A DNA stretch of 64,000 nucleotides from Thiocapsa imhoffii. GTDB taxonomy: Bacteria > Pseudomonadota > Gammaproteobacteria > Chromatiales > Chromatiaceae. The notes beneath the pieces are model-generated. The model did no database searches, was not told where the DNA came from, and saw only the letters and a list, made by a program, of their open reading frames with translations. Both the position numbers and the translations under genes were made by a program. This document shows positions 9,148 to 18,473 of the stretch, in pieces; position 1 is the first letter of the stretch; the number at the start of each line of letters is the position of its first letter. Location of the stretch: the NCBI RefSeq assembly GCF_016583985.1, contig NZ_NRSD01000002.1:62001-126000 (forward strand). Direction: 5' to 3'.

Positions 9148-10326
9148 ATGAGCGAACCCTTGATGGCCACCTACCGACGTCTACCCGTAGCCTTTGCGCG
9201 CGGAGAAGGGGTTTGGCTCTGGGATACCGAGGGTCGACGCTACCTTGACGCGCTCTCGGGCATCGCCGTGTGTGGGCTAGGCCATGCGCATCCAGCCGTT
9301 CGCGATGCCCTCTGTGAGCAAGCCGGCGTGCTGCTGCATACCTCCAATCTTTATCGCATCACCGAGCAGGAACGGCTCGGCGCCATGCTGACCGCGCAGG
9401 CCGGAATGGAGCGCGTCTTCTTCGCCAACTCCGGCGCCGAGGCGAACGAGGCCGCGATCAAACTCGCGCGACTCCACGCTCACCGCCAGGGCATCGAGAA
9501 CCCGGCGATCTTGGTCATGGAGAATAGTTTCCACGGCCGCACCCTGGCCACGCTCTCGGCGACGGGCAACCGCAAAGTCCAGGCCGGCTTCGAGCCCTTG
9601 GTGCAAGGCTTCGTGCGTGTTCCCTACAACGACATTGCGGCAATCGAAACCGCTGCCTCGAATCGTCCGAACATCGTTGCGATCTTGGTCGAACCGATCC
9701 AGGGCGAGGGTGGAATCCGGATTCCGGCGGCCGATTATGGGGAACGGTTGCGTGCCCTATGCGACCGCCACGGCTGGTTGCTGATCTGCGACGAGATCCA
9801 AACCGGCATGGGGCGCACTGGACGTTTTTTCGGACACGACCACAGTGGGGCCGCCCCCGACGTGGTCACCCTGGCCAAGGGGCTCGCCAATGGCGTACCG
9901 ATTGGGGCCTGTCTCGCGCGCGGTGCCGCGGCCGAGGTGCTAGGCCCCGGGACGCACGGTTCGACCTTTGGCGGGAATCCGCTGGTCTGTCGCGCCGCGC
10001 GTGCTGTGTTGGACACCATGGCCGCCGACGACCTCATCGCCAACGCCGAGACTCAAGGGGCCTATTTACTCCAAGGGTTCCGCGAGCGGCTGGCCGAAGT
10101 GCCGGGTGTGGTCGAAGTGCGTGGCCGCGGCTTGATGCTGGGGATCGAGCTGGACCGGCCCTGTGCCGACCTCGTCGCGTTGGCCCTGGCGGCTGGACTC
10201 TTGATCAATGTGACGGCGGAACGAGTCGTGCGGCTCTTGCCGCCGTTGATCCTTGAGCGCCCCGAGGCCGATCAATTGCTCGATCAACTTGGGGAGTTGA
10301 TCGAGCGGTTTTTGCGCGATGCCTGA
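9148..10326 (+). CDS. argD: Acetylornithine aminotransferase
   Basis: ArgD (392 aa) is a class III PLP aminotransferase that makes N-acetylornithine from N-acetylglutamate semialdehyde and glutamate in arginine biosynthesis; many ArgDs also act in lysine synthesis. [11 protein letters not shown] (91-101), the PLP-binding [11 protein letters not shown] (215-225) and the Schiff-base Lys244 in TLAKGLANG are all present. The open frame extends upstream through the leader to 8992, but that part contains the terminator hairpin. Met at 9148 ([14 protein letters not shown]) matches family starts, and MATYRR at 9163 is also possible. argF follows 44 bases later, forming an arginine operon. Confidence 0.95.
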   Translation: MSEPLMATYRRLPVAFARGEGVWLWDTEGRRYLDALSGIAVCGLGHAHPAVRDALCEQAGVLLHTSNLYRITEQERLGAMLTAQAGMERVFFANSGAEANEAAIKLARLHAHRQGIENPAILVMENSFHGRTLATLSATGNRKVQAGFEPLVQGFVRVPYNDIAAIETAASNRPNIVAILVEPIQGEGGIRIPAADYGERLRALCDRHGWLLICDEIQTGMGRTGRFFGHDHSGAAPDVVTLAKGLANGVPIGACLARGAAAEVLGPGTHGSTFGGNPLVCRAARAVLDTMAADDLIANAETQGAYLLQGFRERLAEVPGVVEVRGRGLMLGIELDRPCADLVALALAAGLLINVTAERVVRLLPPLILERPEADQLLDQLGELIERFLRDA

Positions 10327-10370
10327 GCCCCGTCTCGGAATCGTCCTTCTCCGGATCGAGGTGGAAGTTC

Positions 10371-11315
10371 ATGGAAGCTCGTCGCATCGGTGATTGCCGA
10401 CACTTTCTCGCCTTGCATGACCTCACTGCTGATGAGGCACATGCCCTGCTCGCGCGCGCGACCGAATTGAAACGCATGCTGTATGCGCAAGAGGATTACC
10501 GTCCTCTTCATCATCGGACGCTTGCGATGATTTTCGAGAAGTCCTCGACCCGGACTCGGGTCTCGTTCGAGGTCGGGATGGCGCAACTCGGCGGTCATGC
10601 CCTGTTCCTCTCACCACGCGATACCCAACTCGGGCGTGGCGAACCGATCGAGGACAGTGCACGGGTGCTCTCGCGGATGGTCGATGTTGTCATGATTCGG
10701 ACCTTCCATCATGAGACCGTGGAGCGCTTCGCAGCTCATTCGCGGGTGCCCGTGATCAACGGACTGACGGATTATTTGCACCCCTGTCAGATCCTCGCTG
10801 ACATGCAGACCTACCGGGAGCATCGTGGTGAGATCCGTGGGCGGCGCGTGACCTGGATCGGTGATGGCAACAATATGTGCCATTCCTTCATGGAAGCGGC
10901 GCAGATGTTCGATTTTGAACTGCGCATCGCCTGTCCTGAAGGTTTCGATCCAGACCCTGTTTTGCTGAGCAGGCTTGGGGACCGCTGTCAGATCCTGCGC
11001 GATCCACACGAGGCCGCGGAGGGTGCGGATCTGATCGTCACCGATGTCTGGGCGAGCATGGGACAAGAAGACGAGCAGGCGCGGCGCATGGCCATGTTCG
11101 CACCCTATCAGGTGACCGATGCCGTGATGGCACGCGCCGCCGCCGATGCGCTCTTCATGCATTGTCTGCCGGCGCATCGTGGTGAGGAGGTGGCTGCCTC
11201 GGTGATCGACGGGCCGCAGTCGATCGTCTGGGACGAGGCAGAAAATCGTCTGCACGCACAGAAGGCCCTGCTGGAATTCCTGCTCCTTGGACTCACCGAT
11301 ACGCCAGCGCATTGA
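10371..11315 (+). CDS. argF: Ornithine carbamoyltransferase
   Basis: This anabolic enzyme (314 aa) joins ornithine and carbamoyl phosphate to give citrulline in the cytoplasm. The carbamoyl-phosphate motif STRTR is at 59-63 and HPCQ at 137-140. The ornithine-loop motif [11 protein letters not shown] puts the catalytic Cys at 265. Length and motifs fit ArgF throughout. It lies downstream of argD in the same direction and is probably controlled by the same leader. Confidence 0.96.
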   Translation: MEARRIGDCRHFLALHDLTADEAHALLARATELKRMLYAQEDYRPLHHRTLAMIFEKSSTRTRVSFEVGMAQLGGHALFLSPRDTQLGRGEPIEDSARVLSRMVDVVMIRTFHHETVERFAAHSRVPVINGLTDYLHPCQILADMQTYREHRGEIRGRRVTWIGDGNNMCHSFMEAAQMFDFELRIACPEGFDPDPVLLSRLGDRCQILRDPHEAAEGADLIVTDVWASMGQEDEQARRMAMFAPYQVTDAVMARAAADALFMHCLPAHRGEEVAASVIDGPQSIVWDEAENRLHAQKALLEFLLLGLTDTPAH

Positions 11316-11415
11316 GCGAGGCCGTGGCTGGGTGGGTGCTCATCATGCGACGAACCAGCCCGCCGCGGTCAGCGCGCCCGTGCAGCCCGCACACCGGAAC
11401 CCGTGAGGACGCCAG

Positions 11416-12099
11416 GTGAATCGACTGCGAGTTCTCGTTCTGTCGCTCCTGATCCTTCAAATCGTCTGCAGCGGGTTCGCGTGGGCGCAGACGCGCTATG
11501 TCACGGATGTGCTCGAGGTCACCCTCAGGACCGGAGAGACGACTCGACATCGCGTCATTCGCATGCTGCCGAGTGGGACCCCCGTGACGGTTTTAGACGT
11601 CGACGCCACGACCGGCTATGCTCGGGTTCGCCTTGAGGACGGCACGGTCGGCTTCGTGCTCGAGCATCAGTTGCAAGAGGAACCGGTGGCGCGTGCCCGG
11701 CTGGCCGAACTGGAGGCGCGCCTCGCTGATCTCCAGGCCGACCCCGATGCCCTGAGCGCGCGGTTGGCGGCACTGCAGAGCGAACAGATGCGGATGCGTC
11801 ACGACTTCGACGTCCTCGAACGCGAGAAACGGCAAGCCGAGCAGGACCTCGCGACCCTTCGGCGTGCCTCGGCCAACATCCTGGACATCACCAATGACCG
11901 GGAACGTTTGCGCATCCAGGTCAGCGAACTCATGCGTGAGCGGGCGATGCTGGAGCAGGCCAACCGCGATCTCACCAATCGGGACCAGCAACGCTGGTTT
12001 TTGATTGGCGCTGGAGTGACACTCATCGGCATCCTGATCGGACTCCTGCTGCCGCATCTTCGTGTGCATCGGCGGCGGGGTTCCTGGGGGTCACTATGA
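11416..12099 (+). CDS. TIGR04211-like SH3 domain protein with coiled coil and C-terminal TM
   Basis: A 227-residue envelope protein with a signal peptide (about 1-24, ending AWAQ). A bacterial SH3 domain follows (about 27-90, YVTDVLEVTLRTGET to GFVLEHQL), then a long Glu/Arg/Leu-rich coiled coil (about 95-190) and one transmembrane helix (WFLIGAGVTLIGILIGLLLP) with a basic tail. This is the YgiM/TIGR04211 architecture, found widely in gammaproteobacteria with unclear function. The start is GTG with a GAGGAC-like ribosome site about 7 bases upstream. It converges on the small Cys protein across a long inverted repeat. Confidence 0.88.
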   Translation: MNRLRVLVLSLLILQIVCSGFAWAQTRYVTDVLEVTLRTGETTRHRVIRMLPSGTPVTVLDVDATTGYARVRLEDGTVGFVLEHQLQEEPVARARLAELEARLADLQADPDALSARLAALQSEQMRMRHDFDVLEREKRQAEQDLATLRRASANILDITNDRERLRIQVSELMRERAMLEQANRDLTNRDQQRWFLIGAGVTLIGILIGLLLPHLRVHRRRGSWGSL

Positions 12100-12131
12100 G
12101 TGCTCGGGGCGGGATGCCGGTGCGTTGATTG

Positions 12132-12192
12132 GCCCGACTGGTTCGCGGACAGCATCATCACCTGATGGGTCCGCTCGCGGAACCAGTCGGGC
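12132..12192. terminator. Long inverted repeat, probable bidirectional terminator
   Basis: GCCCGACTGGTTC (12132-12144) pairs perfectly with GAACCAGTCGGGC (12180-12192). The stem continues as GCGGAC / GTCCGC after a small internal bulge, and an inner CATCA/TGATG hairpin caps it. It lies exactly between two convergent genes. It lacks a T-run, so termination strength is uncertain. Confidence 0.6.
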
Positions 12193-12200
12193 GCGGCCGC

Positions 12201-12494
12201 TTAGGAGGTCGATTCACTCGTGACGTCGGCACTGACCTCAGGCGTTGCTTCCGGCACGGCTTCCTTCTTCCTTCCCGAGCCGCGGCAGTGGCTGCTGACT
12301 TCGATGCCATCCTTGCGGGTGTATCCGGCTTGCCAGCGACACTCCTCGGAGGTCTCGCAGAGCGCTTGCTCCATCCCCTTGCACACGGTTGCGGCAAAGG
12401 TCGTGGTGCTGACTCCGAGGATAAGGACCGCGCCGAACAGGCTCATAAGCAATGCGGTCCGGTGGCCGGTCTGGGACATCTGGTTTTGCGACAT
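12201..12494 (-). CDS. Small exported protein with four cysteines
   Basis: 97 residues. A signal peptide (about 1-35, ending TTFAA) is followed by a compact domain with four Cys near 38, 46, 52 and 70 (VCKGMEQALC, ECRW, SSHCRG), and then a Glu/Thr/Ser tail. The even Cys number fits two disulfides in the periplasm. The start at 12494 is supported by an AGGAGA ribosome site. A sigma70-like promoter is visible upstream. I do not recognise the family; it resembles small Cys-rich proteins often annotated as hypothetical in sulfur bacteria. Confidence 0.75.
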   Translation of the reverse strand: MSQNQMSQTGHRTALLMSLFGAVLILGVSTTTFAATVCKGMEQALCETSEECRWQAGYTRKDGIEVSSHCRGSGRKKEAVPEATPEVSADVTSESTS

Positions 12495-12875
12495 GCTGGT
12501 TCTCCTGATTGCGGATCGAGATGACACGGTCGTTTCGTAAACGATTCGTGCCCTGCAACCATAGAGCGAGAACGTACACATTTCAAGAACGAATTTTGGC
12601 CGCTGATCCGCATGGCCCCGTGATGCGCGCCCGTGGATGCGCGCCCATGATGCGCGGGTTTGGAGCACGGCATGCCCAGAACGGGTTGGTGTGCGTTGCC
12701 GCGGCGCGACGGTACAGCAGTTCAGGCGACTCCACAGGTCGGTCTGCGATTGGATTACGGCTGGTGCTCGTGATTCAATTCAGCCGTATCGGCGCGCCAT
12801 CCGCTTGATGACCTCATGCGATCATCCGGCTGAGACGGTTCGGATCGGGTTCTCCTCAACGCAAGGGCAACGAGC
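12495..12875. other. Divergent intergenic region
   Basis: It holds the promoter and palindrome of the minus-strand Cys protein. Three iterations of GATGCGCG also occur at 12622, 12636 and 12649 (13-14 base spacing). No gene is supported. The ribosome site of the plus-strand hydrolase (GCAAGGG) is weak. Confidence 0.5.
12530..12586 (-). promoter_or_regulatory. Promoter and palindrome for the small Cys protein
   Basis: On the minus strand, TTGAAA (complement of 12581-12586) is followed after 17 bases by TATGGT (complement of 12558-12563). Just downstream of the expected start is a perfect palindrome, TCGTTTCGTAAACGA (12530-12544), in the untranslated leader, which could be an operator. Confidence 0.5.
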
Positions 12876-14084
12876 ATGCTGTCGAGCGATCGCTTCTTCA
12901 ACGACCAGGCCATGCGGTCACTGATGCATATGCAGTTCGGTGGCGCGGATTTTGGTGAGTGTCTGACGACGATGCAGCGCGTGCCACCTGGTGATCATGA
13001 CGCCTGGTTGCGCGAGTGGAGCGCGACGGCGCAACGGGTCGCCGCAATCGGGGATGCCTGCGCCGCGGCAGGCCATGCGGTCAGTGCGCGCGAGGCCTAT
13101 CTGCGCGCATCGAACTATTTCCGCACGGCCTACCTGATGCATTATGGGGCGCCCACCGAAGAGGCGGTGGTCGATTGTTTCGAGCGCGAGTCGGCGGCAT
13201 TCCAGGCGTTCGCCGAGCGGGCTGACCCACCCCTTCAGCCGCTCGAGATTCCCTACCAGGGGACGACCCTTCCAGGGTACTTCTGCCCCGCGCTGCGGAG
13301 TTCCGGCCGCGCACCGCTCCTGATCGCCACTAACGGCTATGACTCCACCCTGCATGAGATGTACTTTGCGTTTGCCGTGGCGGCGAACCGGCGTGGATAT
13401 CACTGCCTGCTCTTTGACGGCCCTGGTCAGGGGCGTGTCTTGATTCGCCAGGGTCTGCCGATGCGACCCGATTGGGAGGCCGTGGTCCGTCCGGTCGTTG
13501 ACCTAGCCTGGGGGCGCGCGGATGTCGATCCACGGCGGATCGCCCTGGCGGGATGGAGTTTCGGTGGCTATCTGGCGTTGCGGGCGGCCGCGGGCGAGCA
13601 TCGCTTGGCCGCTTGTCTCGCAGACCCAGGTCTGTCCGGTCTGTGGCGTCCCATGGAGCGGCTCTTCAAAGATCTTCCGGCCGCGGCGCTGGCGGATCCA
13701 CTGAGTGCCGATGCCGCCGTCTTCGAGCCCTTCATGGCGATGATCAATGCATCCCCTGAATTGCGCTGGAAGATCGTTCAACGTGGTTTCTGGGTGCATG
13801 GCGTCGCATCGCTCGCCGAGTATCTCGCGATCGCGCGCGACTATACGACCGAGGCGAGCGCGCCTGCTATTCGTTGCCCAGTATTCCTAGCGCAAGAGGA
13901 GCAGGATCCCTTGGGCGCGACGGCGAACGAGGTTTTTGATGCGTTGACGGTGCCAAAGGTCCTGGTTCGTTTCCTTGCGTCCGAGGGTGCCGGTGACCAT
14001 TGTGCGATGATGGGCCGTTCGCTGATGCATCAGCGGATGTTCGACTGGCTCGACGATGTCCTGGCAGCCCGAACCCCGACCTGA
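12876..14084 (+). CDS. Alpha/beta hydrolase (dihydropseudooxynicotine-hydrolase / FrsA-like)
   Basis: A 402-residue cytoplasmic hydrolase. An all-helical N-terminal cap (about 1-120) precedes an alpha/beta core with DGPGQGR (181-187) and the nucleophile elbow GWSFGGY (Ser228). A likely acid lies in QEEQDPLGA and a His in GDHCAMMG near 370. This arrangement is seen in 2,6-dihydropseudooxynicotine hydrolase-like C-C or ester hydrolases and DUF1100 proteins. No signal peptide. The natural substrate cannot be read from the sequence. It stands alone and is followed 74 bases later by the bacteriohemerythrin. Confidence 0.85.
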   Translation: MLSSDRFFNDQAMRSLMHMQFGGADFGECLTTMQRVPPGDHDAWLREWSATAQRVAAIGDACAAAGHAVSAREAYLRASNYFRTAYLMHYGAPTEEAVVDCFERESAAFQAFAERADPPLQPLEIPYQGTTLPGYFCPALRSSGRAPLLIATNGYDSTLHEMYFAFAVAANRRGYHCLLFDGPGQGRVLIRQGLPMRPDWEAVVRPVVDLAWGRADVDPRRIALAGWSFGGYLALRAAAGEHRLAACLADPGLSGLWRPMERLFKDLPAAALADPLSADAAVFEPFMAMINASPELRWKIVQRGFWVHGVASLAEYLAIARDYTTEASAPAIRCPVFLAQEEQDPLGATANEVFDALTVPKVLVRFLASEGAGDHCAMMGRSLMHQRMFDWLDDVLAARTPT

Positions 14085-14158
14085 GGCGTCCTCGCGGTTG
14101 GGGACGCTCGTGTAGGATCTCCCCCTTGTTCATTTGTCCGCTAGATGAAGGTCACACT

Positions 14159-14614
14159 ATGCTGAAAGACTGGTCGGAGGTGTACAGCATTGGGATCGAT
14201 GAGATTGACCAACAACATCGTGGTTTTTTCAACGCATCACATCGATTGTACCAAGCGATTCTCGATCGAGAGGGGCGGGACGGAGTGATCGAGGCCGTCG
14301 GCTTCATGCGTCATTACGCCGAGACCCATTTCCAGGCCGAGGAGGCCTTCATGCGTGCGCATGCGTATCCCGACCTGGAGGCGCATCTGCGTCAACATGG
14401 CCGCTTCATGCGCCAACTCGACGCGCTCGAGGGTGACCTGAGAACCTTCGGTCCAAGTCAGCAACTGGCGGATCGTGCCCTGGAGATGACCCAGGATTGG
14501 CTCATCGACCATATCGCCGACGAAGACGTCCTCTATGCCCTGCATGTGAAGTCCGAGGATCAGAGTGGGCAACCGAGAGTCACGTCTCGGCATCCGCCCA
14601 TCGATCCCACCTGA
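14159..14614 (+). CDS. Bacteriohemerythrin
   Basis: A single-domain hemerythrin of 151 aa that binds a di-iron centre and O2. Ligands are in place: His20 (DQQH), His57 and Glu61 (HFQAE), His76 and His80 (HLRQH), His118 and Asp123 (HIADED). The N-terminal WSEVYSIGIDEIDQQH motif is diagnostic. The open frame runs back to 14000 without support; Met at 14159 is the family start. In microaerophiles and sulfur bacteria such proteins are thought to store or deliver oxygen. The short C-terminal extension (about 25 residues) is polar and not conserved in my recollection. Confidence 0.94.
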   Translation: MLKDWSEVYSIGIDEIDQQHRGFFNASHRLYQAILDREGRDGVIEAVGFMRHYAETHFQAEEAFMRAHAYPDLEAHLRQHGRFMRQLDALEGDLRTFGPSQQLADRALEMTQDWLIDHIADEDVLYALHVKSEDQSGQPRVTSRHPPIDPT

Positions 14615-14750
14615 GCCGCTCGCCGGGTGGTGGGTCTGAACGGCGCGGCCCCAGGCGAGCGACTCGGTGGTCGGCTGACTGGCGTTGCCGGATTGCTCGG
14701 CTCGCGCAAGGCCTGGGCAATTCATCCGCATGCCCAGTCCTTCGCGTGGG

Positions 14751-15287
14751 TTAGTGATGGTGCGCGTGCGGGTCCGAGGTCGCGGTGGCCTCGCCAGATG
14801 GATCGCGTGGTGAGCCGTCGAGATATTTATAGGGCGTGAAACGGACCTGCTCGTTGAGTTGATCGGGAGTCGTGAGCGTGACCACCACGACCATGTCAGG
14901 ATCATGGCCGAACAGACCCGTGCCACTGAGCTGGTTCGCCTCGCTCGGCTCGAGCACGAGGGTGGTGCGCTCGCGATTGGCGACAATGACGGCGCGGGCA
15001 CTGAACCCGGCGCTGGCGATGGGCTGATCGGCGTGATCGGTCAGAAAGACGGCAACCGGATGCAGGGCCGCCGGGCTCTCCCGTGGCGGATCAAGCACCA
15101 GTTCCAGATGGTGATCGCCCGCTACCCGGAGCTGGCCGCCATTGGGTCCGACTAGGGTGTCGAGATAGGCGTCGTCGTGCGCGCCCACGCTCGTGGCGAG
15201 CAGGAGGCAGAGCGCGGCGACGCCGCCGCCCGCGCGACTGCGGGTGAGGCCTCGTGGCCAAGTGTGAAGGGTTGATTGGTGTGGCAT
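14751..15287 (-). CDS. Exported His-tailed accessory protein of the metal efflux locus
   Basis: 178 aa with a signal peptide (about 15-35, ending VGAHDD), a beta-rich central part starting LVGPNGGQLRVAGDHHLELVL, and a C-terminal DPHAHHH that could bind metal. Proteins starting this way often sit at the end of CzcA/CusA loci. An AAGGAG ribosome site supports Met at 15287 over the longer frame to 15416. It lies 38 bases downstream of the RND pump, so it is the last gene of that operon. Probably a periplasmic metal buffer or chaperone; this is inference from location and the His residues. Confidence 0.75.
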   Translation of the reverse strand: MPHQSTLHTWPRGLTRSRAGGGVAALCLLLATSVGAHDDAYLDTLVGPNGGQLRVAGDHHLELVLDPPRESPAALHPVAVFLTDHADQPIASAGFSARAVIVANRERTTLVLEPSEANQLSGTGLFGHDPDMVVVVTLTTPDQLNEQVRFTPYKYLDGSPRDPSGEATATSDPHAHHH

Positions 15288-15325
15288 CTCAGTTCTCCTT
15301 AGGGTTGGTGGCGAAGCAAGCGGCT

Positions 15326-18300
15326 TTAGGGATCGTCCCGCTGGCCCAGGCCGCGAACTGGGCTCGGGAGGTCGCTCCGCTCGATCCAGCGTGCCAGTGG
15401 TTGCTGCCCATAGCACTTGAAGAGGACCGGGGTGACGACGGTATCGAGCAGTGTGGAGCTGATGAGGCCACCGAAGATCACCACGGCGACCGGGTAGAGG
15501 ATCTCCTTACCTGGATCCTGCCCCGCGACCAGCAGCGGAATCAGCGCGATGGCCGTGACCAAGGCGGTCATCAGGACTGGGGTCAGACGTTCCGCCGCGC
15601 CGCGGAGGATGAGTGCATCGCCGAAGCGCTCACCTTCGTCACGCGCCAGATGGAGATAGTGGCTGATCTTGAGGATCCCGTTGCGTGTGCTCAGGCCCGC
15701 CAGCGTGATGAAGCCGACCAGACTGGCCACCGAGAGTGTGGCCCCCACGATCCAGAGCGCGGCCACCGCGCCGATCAAGGCGAGCGGGATGTTGCCCATG
15801 ATGATCAGCACCAGCACGCTCGAGCGATAGCGGCTGTAGAGCGCGAGAAACACCAACAGGACCGAGAGGCTTCCCAGGATGGCGATCAGGCGCATCGCCT
15901 CCTCCTGTGCCTGGAACTGCCCCTCGAGAGCGAAGAAATAGCCTTCGGGTCGCGCGAACCGCGCCATGACCTCACGGACCTGTCCGACGGTTGCCGACAA
16001 GTCTCCGCCGCGACTGTTGGCCTGAATGACAATGCGGCGTTGGCCGTCATCGCGACTGATCTGATTCGGCCCGCTGCCCAAGCTGATCTCGGCGAGCGTG
16101 CTCAGTGGCACAAAGCCGGCGGGGGTCGCGATGGGTAGCCTCCGCAGTCCATCGACGTCGCGGTCTGGGTCGGCCAGTTGCAGCCGCAGATCGAAGCGGC
16201 GGTTGCCCTCGATGACCTGGGTGATGCGCCGACCTTCGGTCAGGGTCTCGAGCTGTTGCAGGAGCCGGCCCGGCGTCATCCCATAGCGTGCCAACGCGGG
16301 TTGATCGAGGATGACGGTCACTTGTGGAATCAGAACCTGTTTCTCGATCTGCAGATCGGTGAGGCCGGGGATGTTCCGCAACCGCTCCAGCAGCGCCGCG
16401 GCTTGAGCGCGTAGAGTGTCGAGGTCATCCCCGTGGATCTTCAGCGCGATCTGCGCGCGGATGCCCGAGAGCATGTGATCGAGCCGGTGTGAGATGGGTT
16501 GGCCGATTGAGACCGCCGCCGGGAGCAGCGCGAGACGGGTGCGGATATACTGCATGATGGCGTCACGATCGCGCTCGGAACGGCGTAGATCAACGTCGAT
16601 CTCGCTGTAATGAACCCCTTCAGCATGCTCGTCGAGCTCGGCCCGACCGGTGCGTCGGCCCACCTGCGTGACCTCGGGAACCTCCAGAATCAACTGCTCG
16701 GCCAGCGTTCCGATGCGGTTGGACTCGCTCAATGACACCCCGGGGTTCAGCAGCAGATTGATGGTCAGGGTGCCCTCATTGAAGGCTGGAAGAAAACTGC
16801 GCGGCAGGAAAGGGAGGCTTGCCGCCGCCATCACGACCAACAGGAGCGCCGCGGCGAGGACGCGCCGCGGCGCTCTGAGGCAGACGCTGAGCACCCCTGC
16901 CTGCAGGCGTTTCAGATGCCGCACGACGGGGCTGTCGCCCCGTTCTAGGTGAGGTCGGCCGGGCAGCAAGGCGGCGCAGAGCACCGGGGTGAGCGTCATG
17001 GCTACCAGGGTGCTGGCTAGGATCGAGACGATGTAGGCGACCCCCAAGGGGCTGAAGAGCCGGCCCTCGATACCCGGCAGCGCGAACAGTGGGACGAAGA
17101 CCAAGACCACGGTCGCGGTGGAGTAGAGGATTCCGGCGCGCACCTCGATGGTGGCGCGGGCGATGATGGGAATGGCCTCCGCGACCTGCGCGGCGTAGCC
17201 ACTGCGCACACGGGCCTGTTTCAGGCGGCGCAGCACATTCTCGGTGCCCACCACCGCATCATCGACCAGTTCACCGATGGCGATGGCGATCCCGCCGAGC
17301 GTCATGGTGTTGATCGAGAGACCGAACACCTGGAACGTCAGGAGGGTCACCAAGACCGCCAGCGGGATCGCCGTCAGGGTGATGGCCGTCACCCGCACGT
17401 CGAGCAGGAAGAGCAGGAGCACGATCGCGACCAGGATGGCGCCGTCACGAATGGCCGTGGTGACATTGTTCACCGAAGCCGCGATGAAATCGGCCTGTTT
17501 GAAGAGAATCCGAGGTGCCTGCACCCCGGCGGGCAGGTTGCGGGCGAGGTCGTCGAGGGCGGATTCGATGGTCTCGGTCAAGGTCAACGTATCGACCTGT
17601 GGTTGTTTTTGGATCGAGAGGATCACGGCGGGCGCGGCGTTGAAGCTGGCTTCGCCGCGTTTGAGTGCCGGGGCGAACGCCACGTCCGCGACCTGCCGCA
17701 GCATGATGGTGCGGCCGTTGCGATGGGCCACGGCCAACTGTTGTAGATCCTCCAGACGGTCCGTTCGGCCCAAATGGCGGATCAACACCTCCTCGGCATC
17801 GCGCTCCAGGAACCCCCCGCCACGATTCGCGGCAAAATCCTCGAGCGCCGCGATGAGCTCCTCATACCCGATGTCGAGTACGCGCAAGGACTCCGGGCGT
17901 GGTGTGACGCGATACTCGCGGACCTCCCCGCCGATTGGAATCACTTGCGCCACCCCAGGCAGCGCGAGCAGGCGCGGGCGCATCACCCAATCGGCGAATT
18001 CACGCACCGCCATCGGACTGGCCTGAGATGGATCGATCGGGACCGCAACCAGCATGATCTCGCCCATGATGGAACTGATCGGACCCATGTGCGGCGTGAT
18101 GCCGGGCGGAATCTCGTCCAAGGTGAGCGTCAGCCGTTCGGCGACCTGTTGGCGATGACGGTAGATGTCGGTCCCCCAATCGAATTCGACGGCGATCACG
18201 GAGAGTCCCACACCCGAGACCGAGCGGACGCGCTGGACGTTTGGAAGCCCTTTCATGGCCGTTTCGAGCGGCAGGGTCACCAGTTGCTCGACTTCCTCCG

Positions 18301-18472
18301 GGGCCAGGCCGCCCGCTTCCGTCATGAGCGTGACCGTCGGACGATCCAGATCGGGGAAGACATCGACCGGCAGCTCGCGAAAGGCCAGCAGCCCGAGGAC
18401 GATCAAGAGCAGTGCCGCGCCCAGCACCAGGAGACGCTGGCGTAAGCTAAACCAGACGATGGCGTCGAACAT
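15326..18472 (-). CDS. Heavy-metal efflux RND pump (CzcA/CusA family)
   Basis: A 1048-residue inner-membrane proton antiporter with 12 expected helices and two large periplasmic loops. The N-terminus (LLIVLGLLAFRELPVDVFPDLDRPTV) is typical of the family. TM4 carries GELVDDAVVGTEN, unlike the CusA-type or CzcA-type TM4 motifs as I remember them. It is closer to the HME group of uncertain substrate, so I do not assign a metal. A multicopper-type Met cluster is not obvious. It starts one base after the adaptor stop. It exports metal from periplasm or cytoplasm through a tripartite complex; the outer-membrane partner is not in this window. Confidence 0.93.
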   Translation of the reverse strand: MFDAIVWFSLRQRLLVLGAALLLIVLGLLAFRELPVDVFPDLDRPTVTLMTEAGGLAPEEVEQLVTLPLETAMKGLPNVQRVRSVSGVGLSVIAVEFDWGTDIYRHRQQVAERLTLTLDEIPPGITPHMGPISSIMGEIMLVAVPIDPSQASPMAVREFADWVMRPRLLALPGVAQVIPIGGEVREYRVTPRPESLRVLDIGYEELIAALEDFAANRGGGFLERDAEEVLIRHLGRTDRLEDLQQLAVAHRNGRTIMLRQVADVAFAPALKRGEASFNAAPAVILSIQKQPQVDTLTLTETIESALDDLARNLPAGVQAPRILFKQADFIAASVNNVTTAIRDGAILVAIVLLLFLLDVRVTAITLTAIPLAVLVTLLTFQVFGLSINTMTLGGIAIAIGELVDDAVVGTENVLRRLKQARVRSGYAAQVAEAIPIIARATIEVRAGILYSTATVVLVFVPLFALPGIEGRLFSPLGVAYIVSILASTLVAMTLTPVLCAALLPGRPHLERGDSPVVRHLKRLQAGVLSVCLRAPRRVLAAALLLVVMAAASLPFLPRSFLPAFNEGTLTINLLLNPGVSLSESNRIGTLAEQLILEVPEVTQVGRRTGRAELDEHAEGVHYSEIDVDLRRSERDRDAIMQYIRTRLALLPAAVSIGQPISHRLDHMLSGIRAQIALKIHGDDLDTLRAQAAALLERLRNIPGLTDLQIEKQVLIPQVTVILDQPALARYGMTPGRLLQQLETLTEGRRITQVIEGNRRFDLRLQLADPDRDVDGLRRLPIATPAGFVPLSTLAEISLGSGPNQISRDDGQRRIVIQANSRGGDLSATVGQVREVMARFARPEGYFFALEGQFQAQEEAMRLIAILGSLSVLLVFLALYSRYRSSVLVLIIMGNIPLALIGAVAALWIVGATLSVASLVGFITLAGLSTRNGILKISHYLHLARDEGERFGDALILRGAAERLTPVLMTALVTAIALIPLLVAGQDPGKEILYPVAVVIFGGLISSTLLDTVVTPVLFKCYGQQPLARWIERSDLPSPVRGLGQRDDP

Positions 18473-18473
18473 G

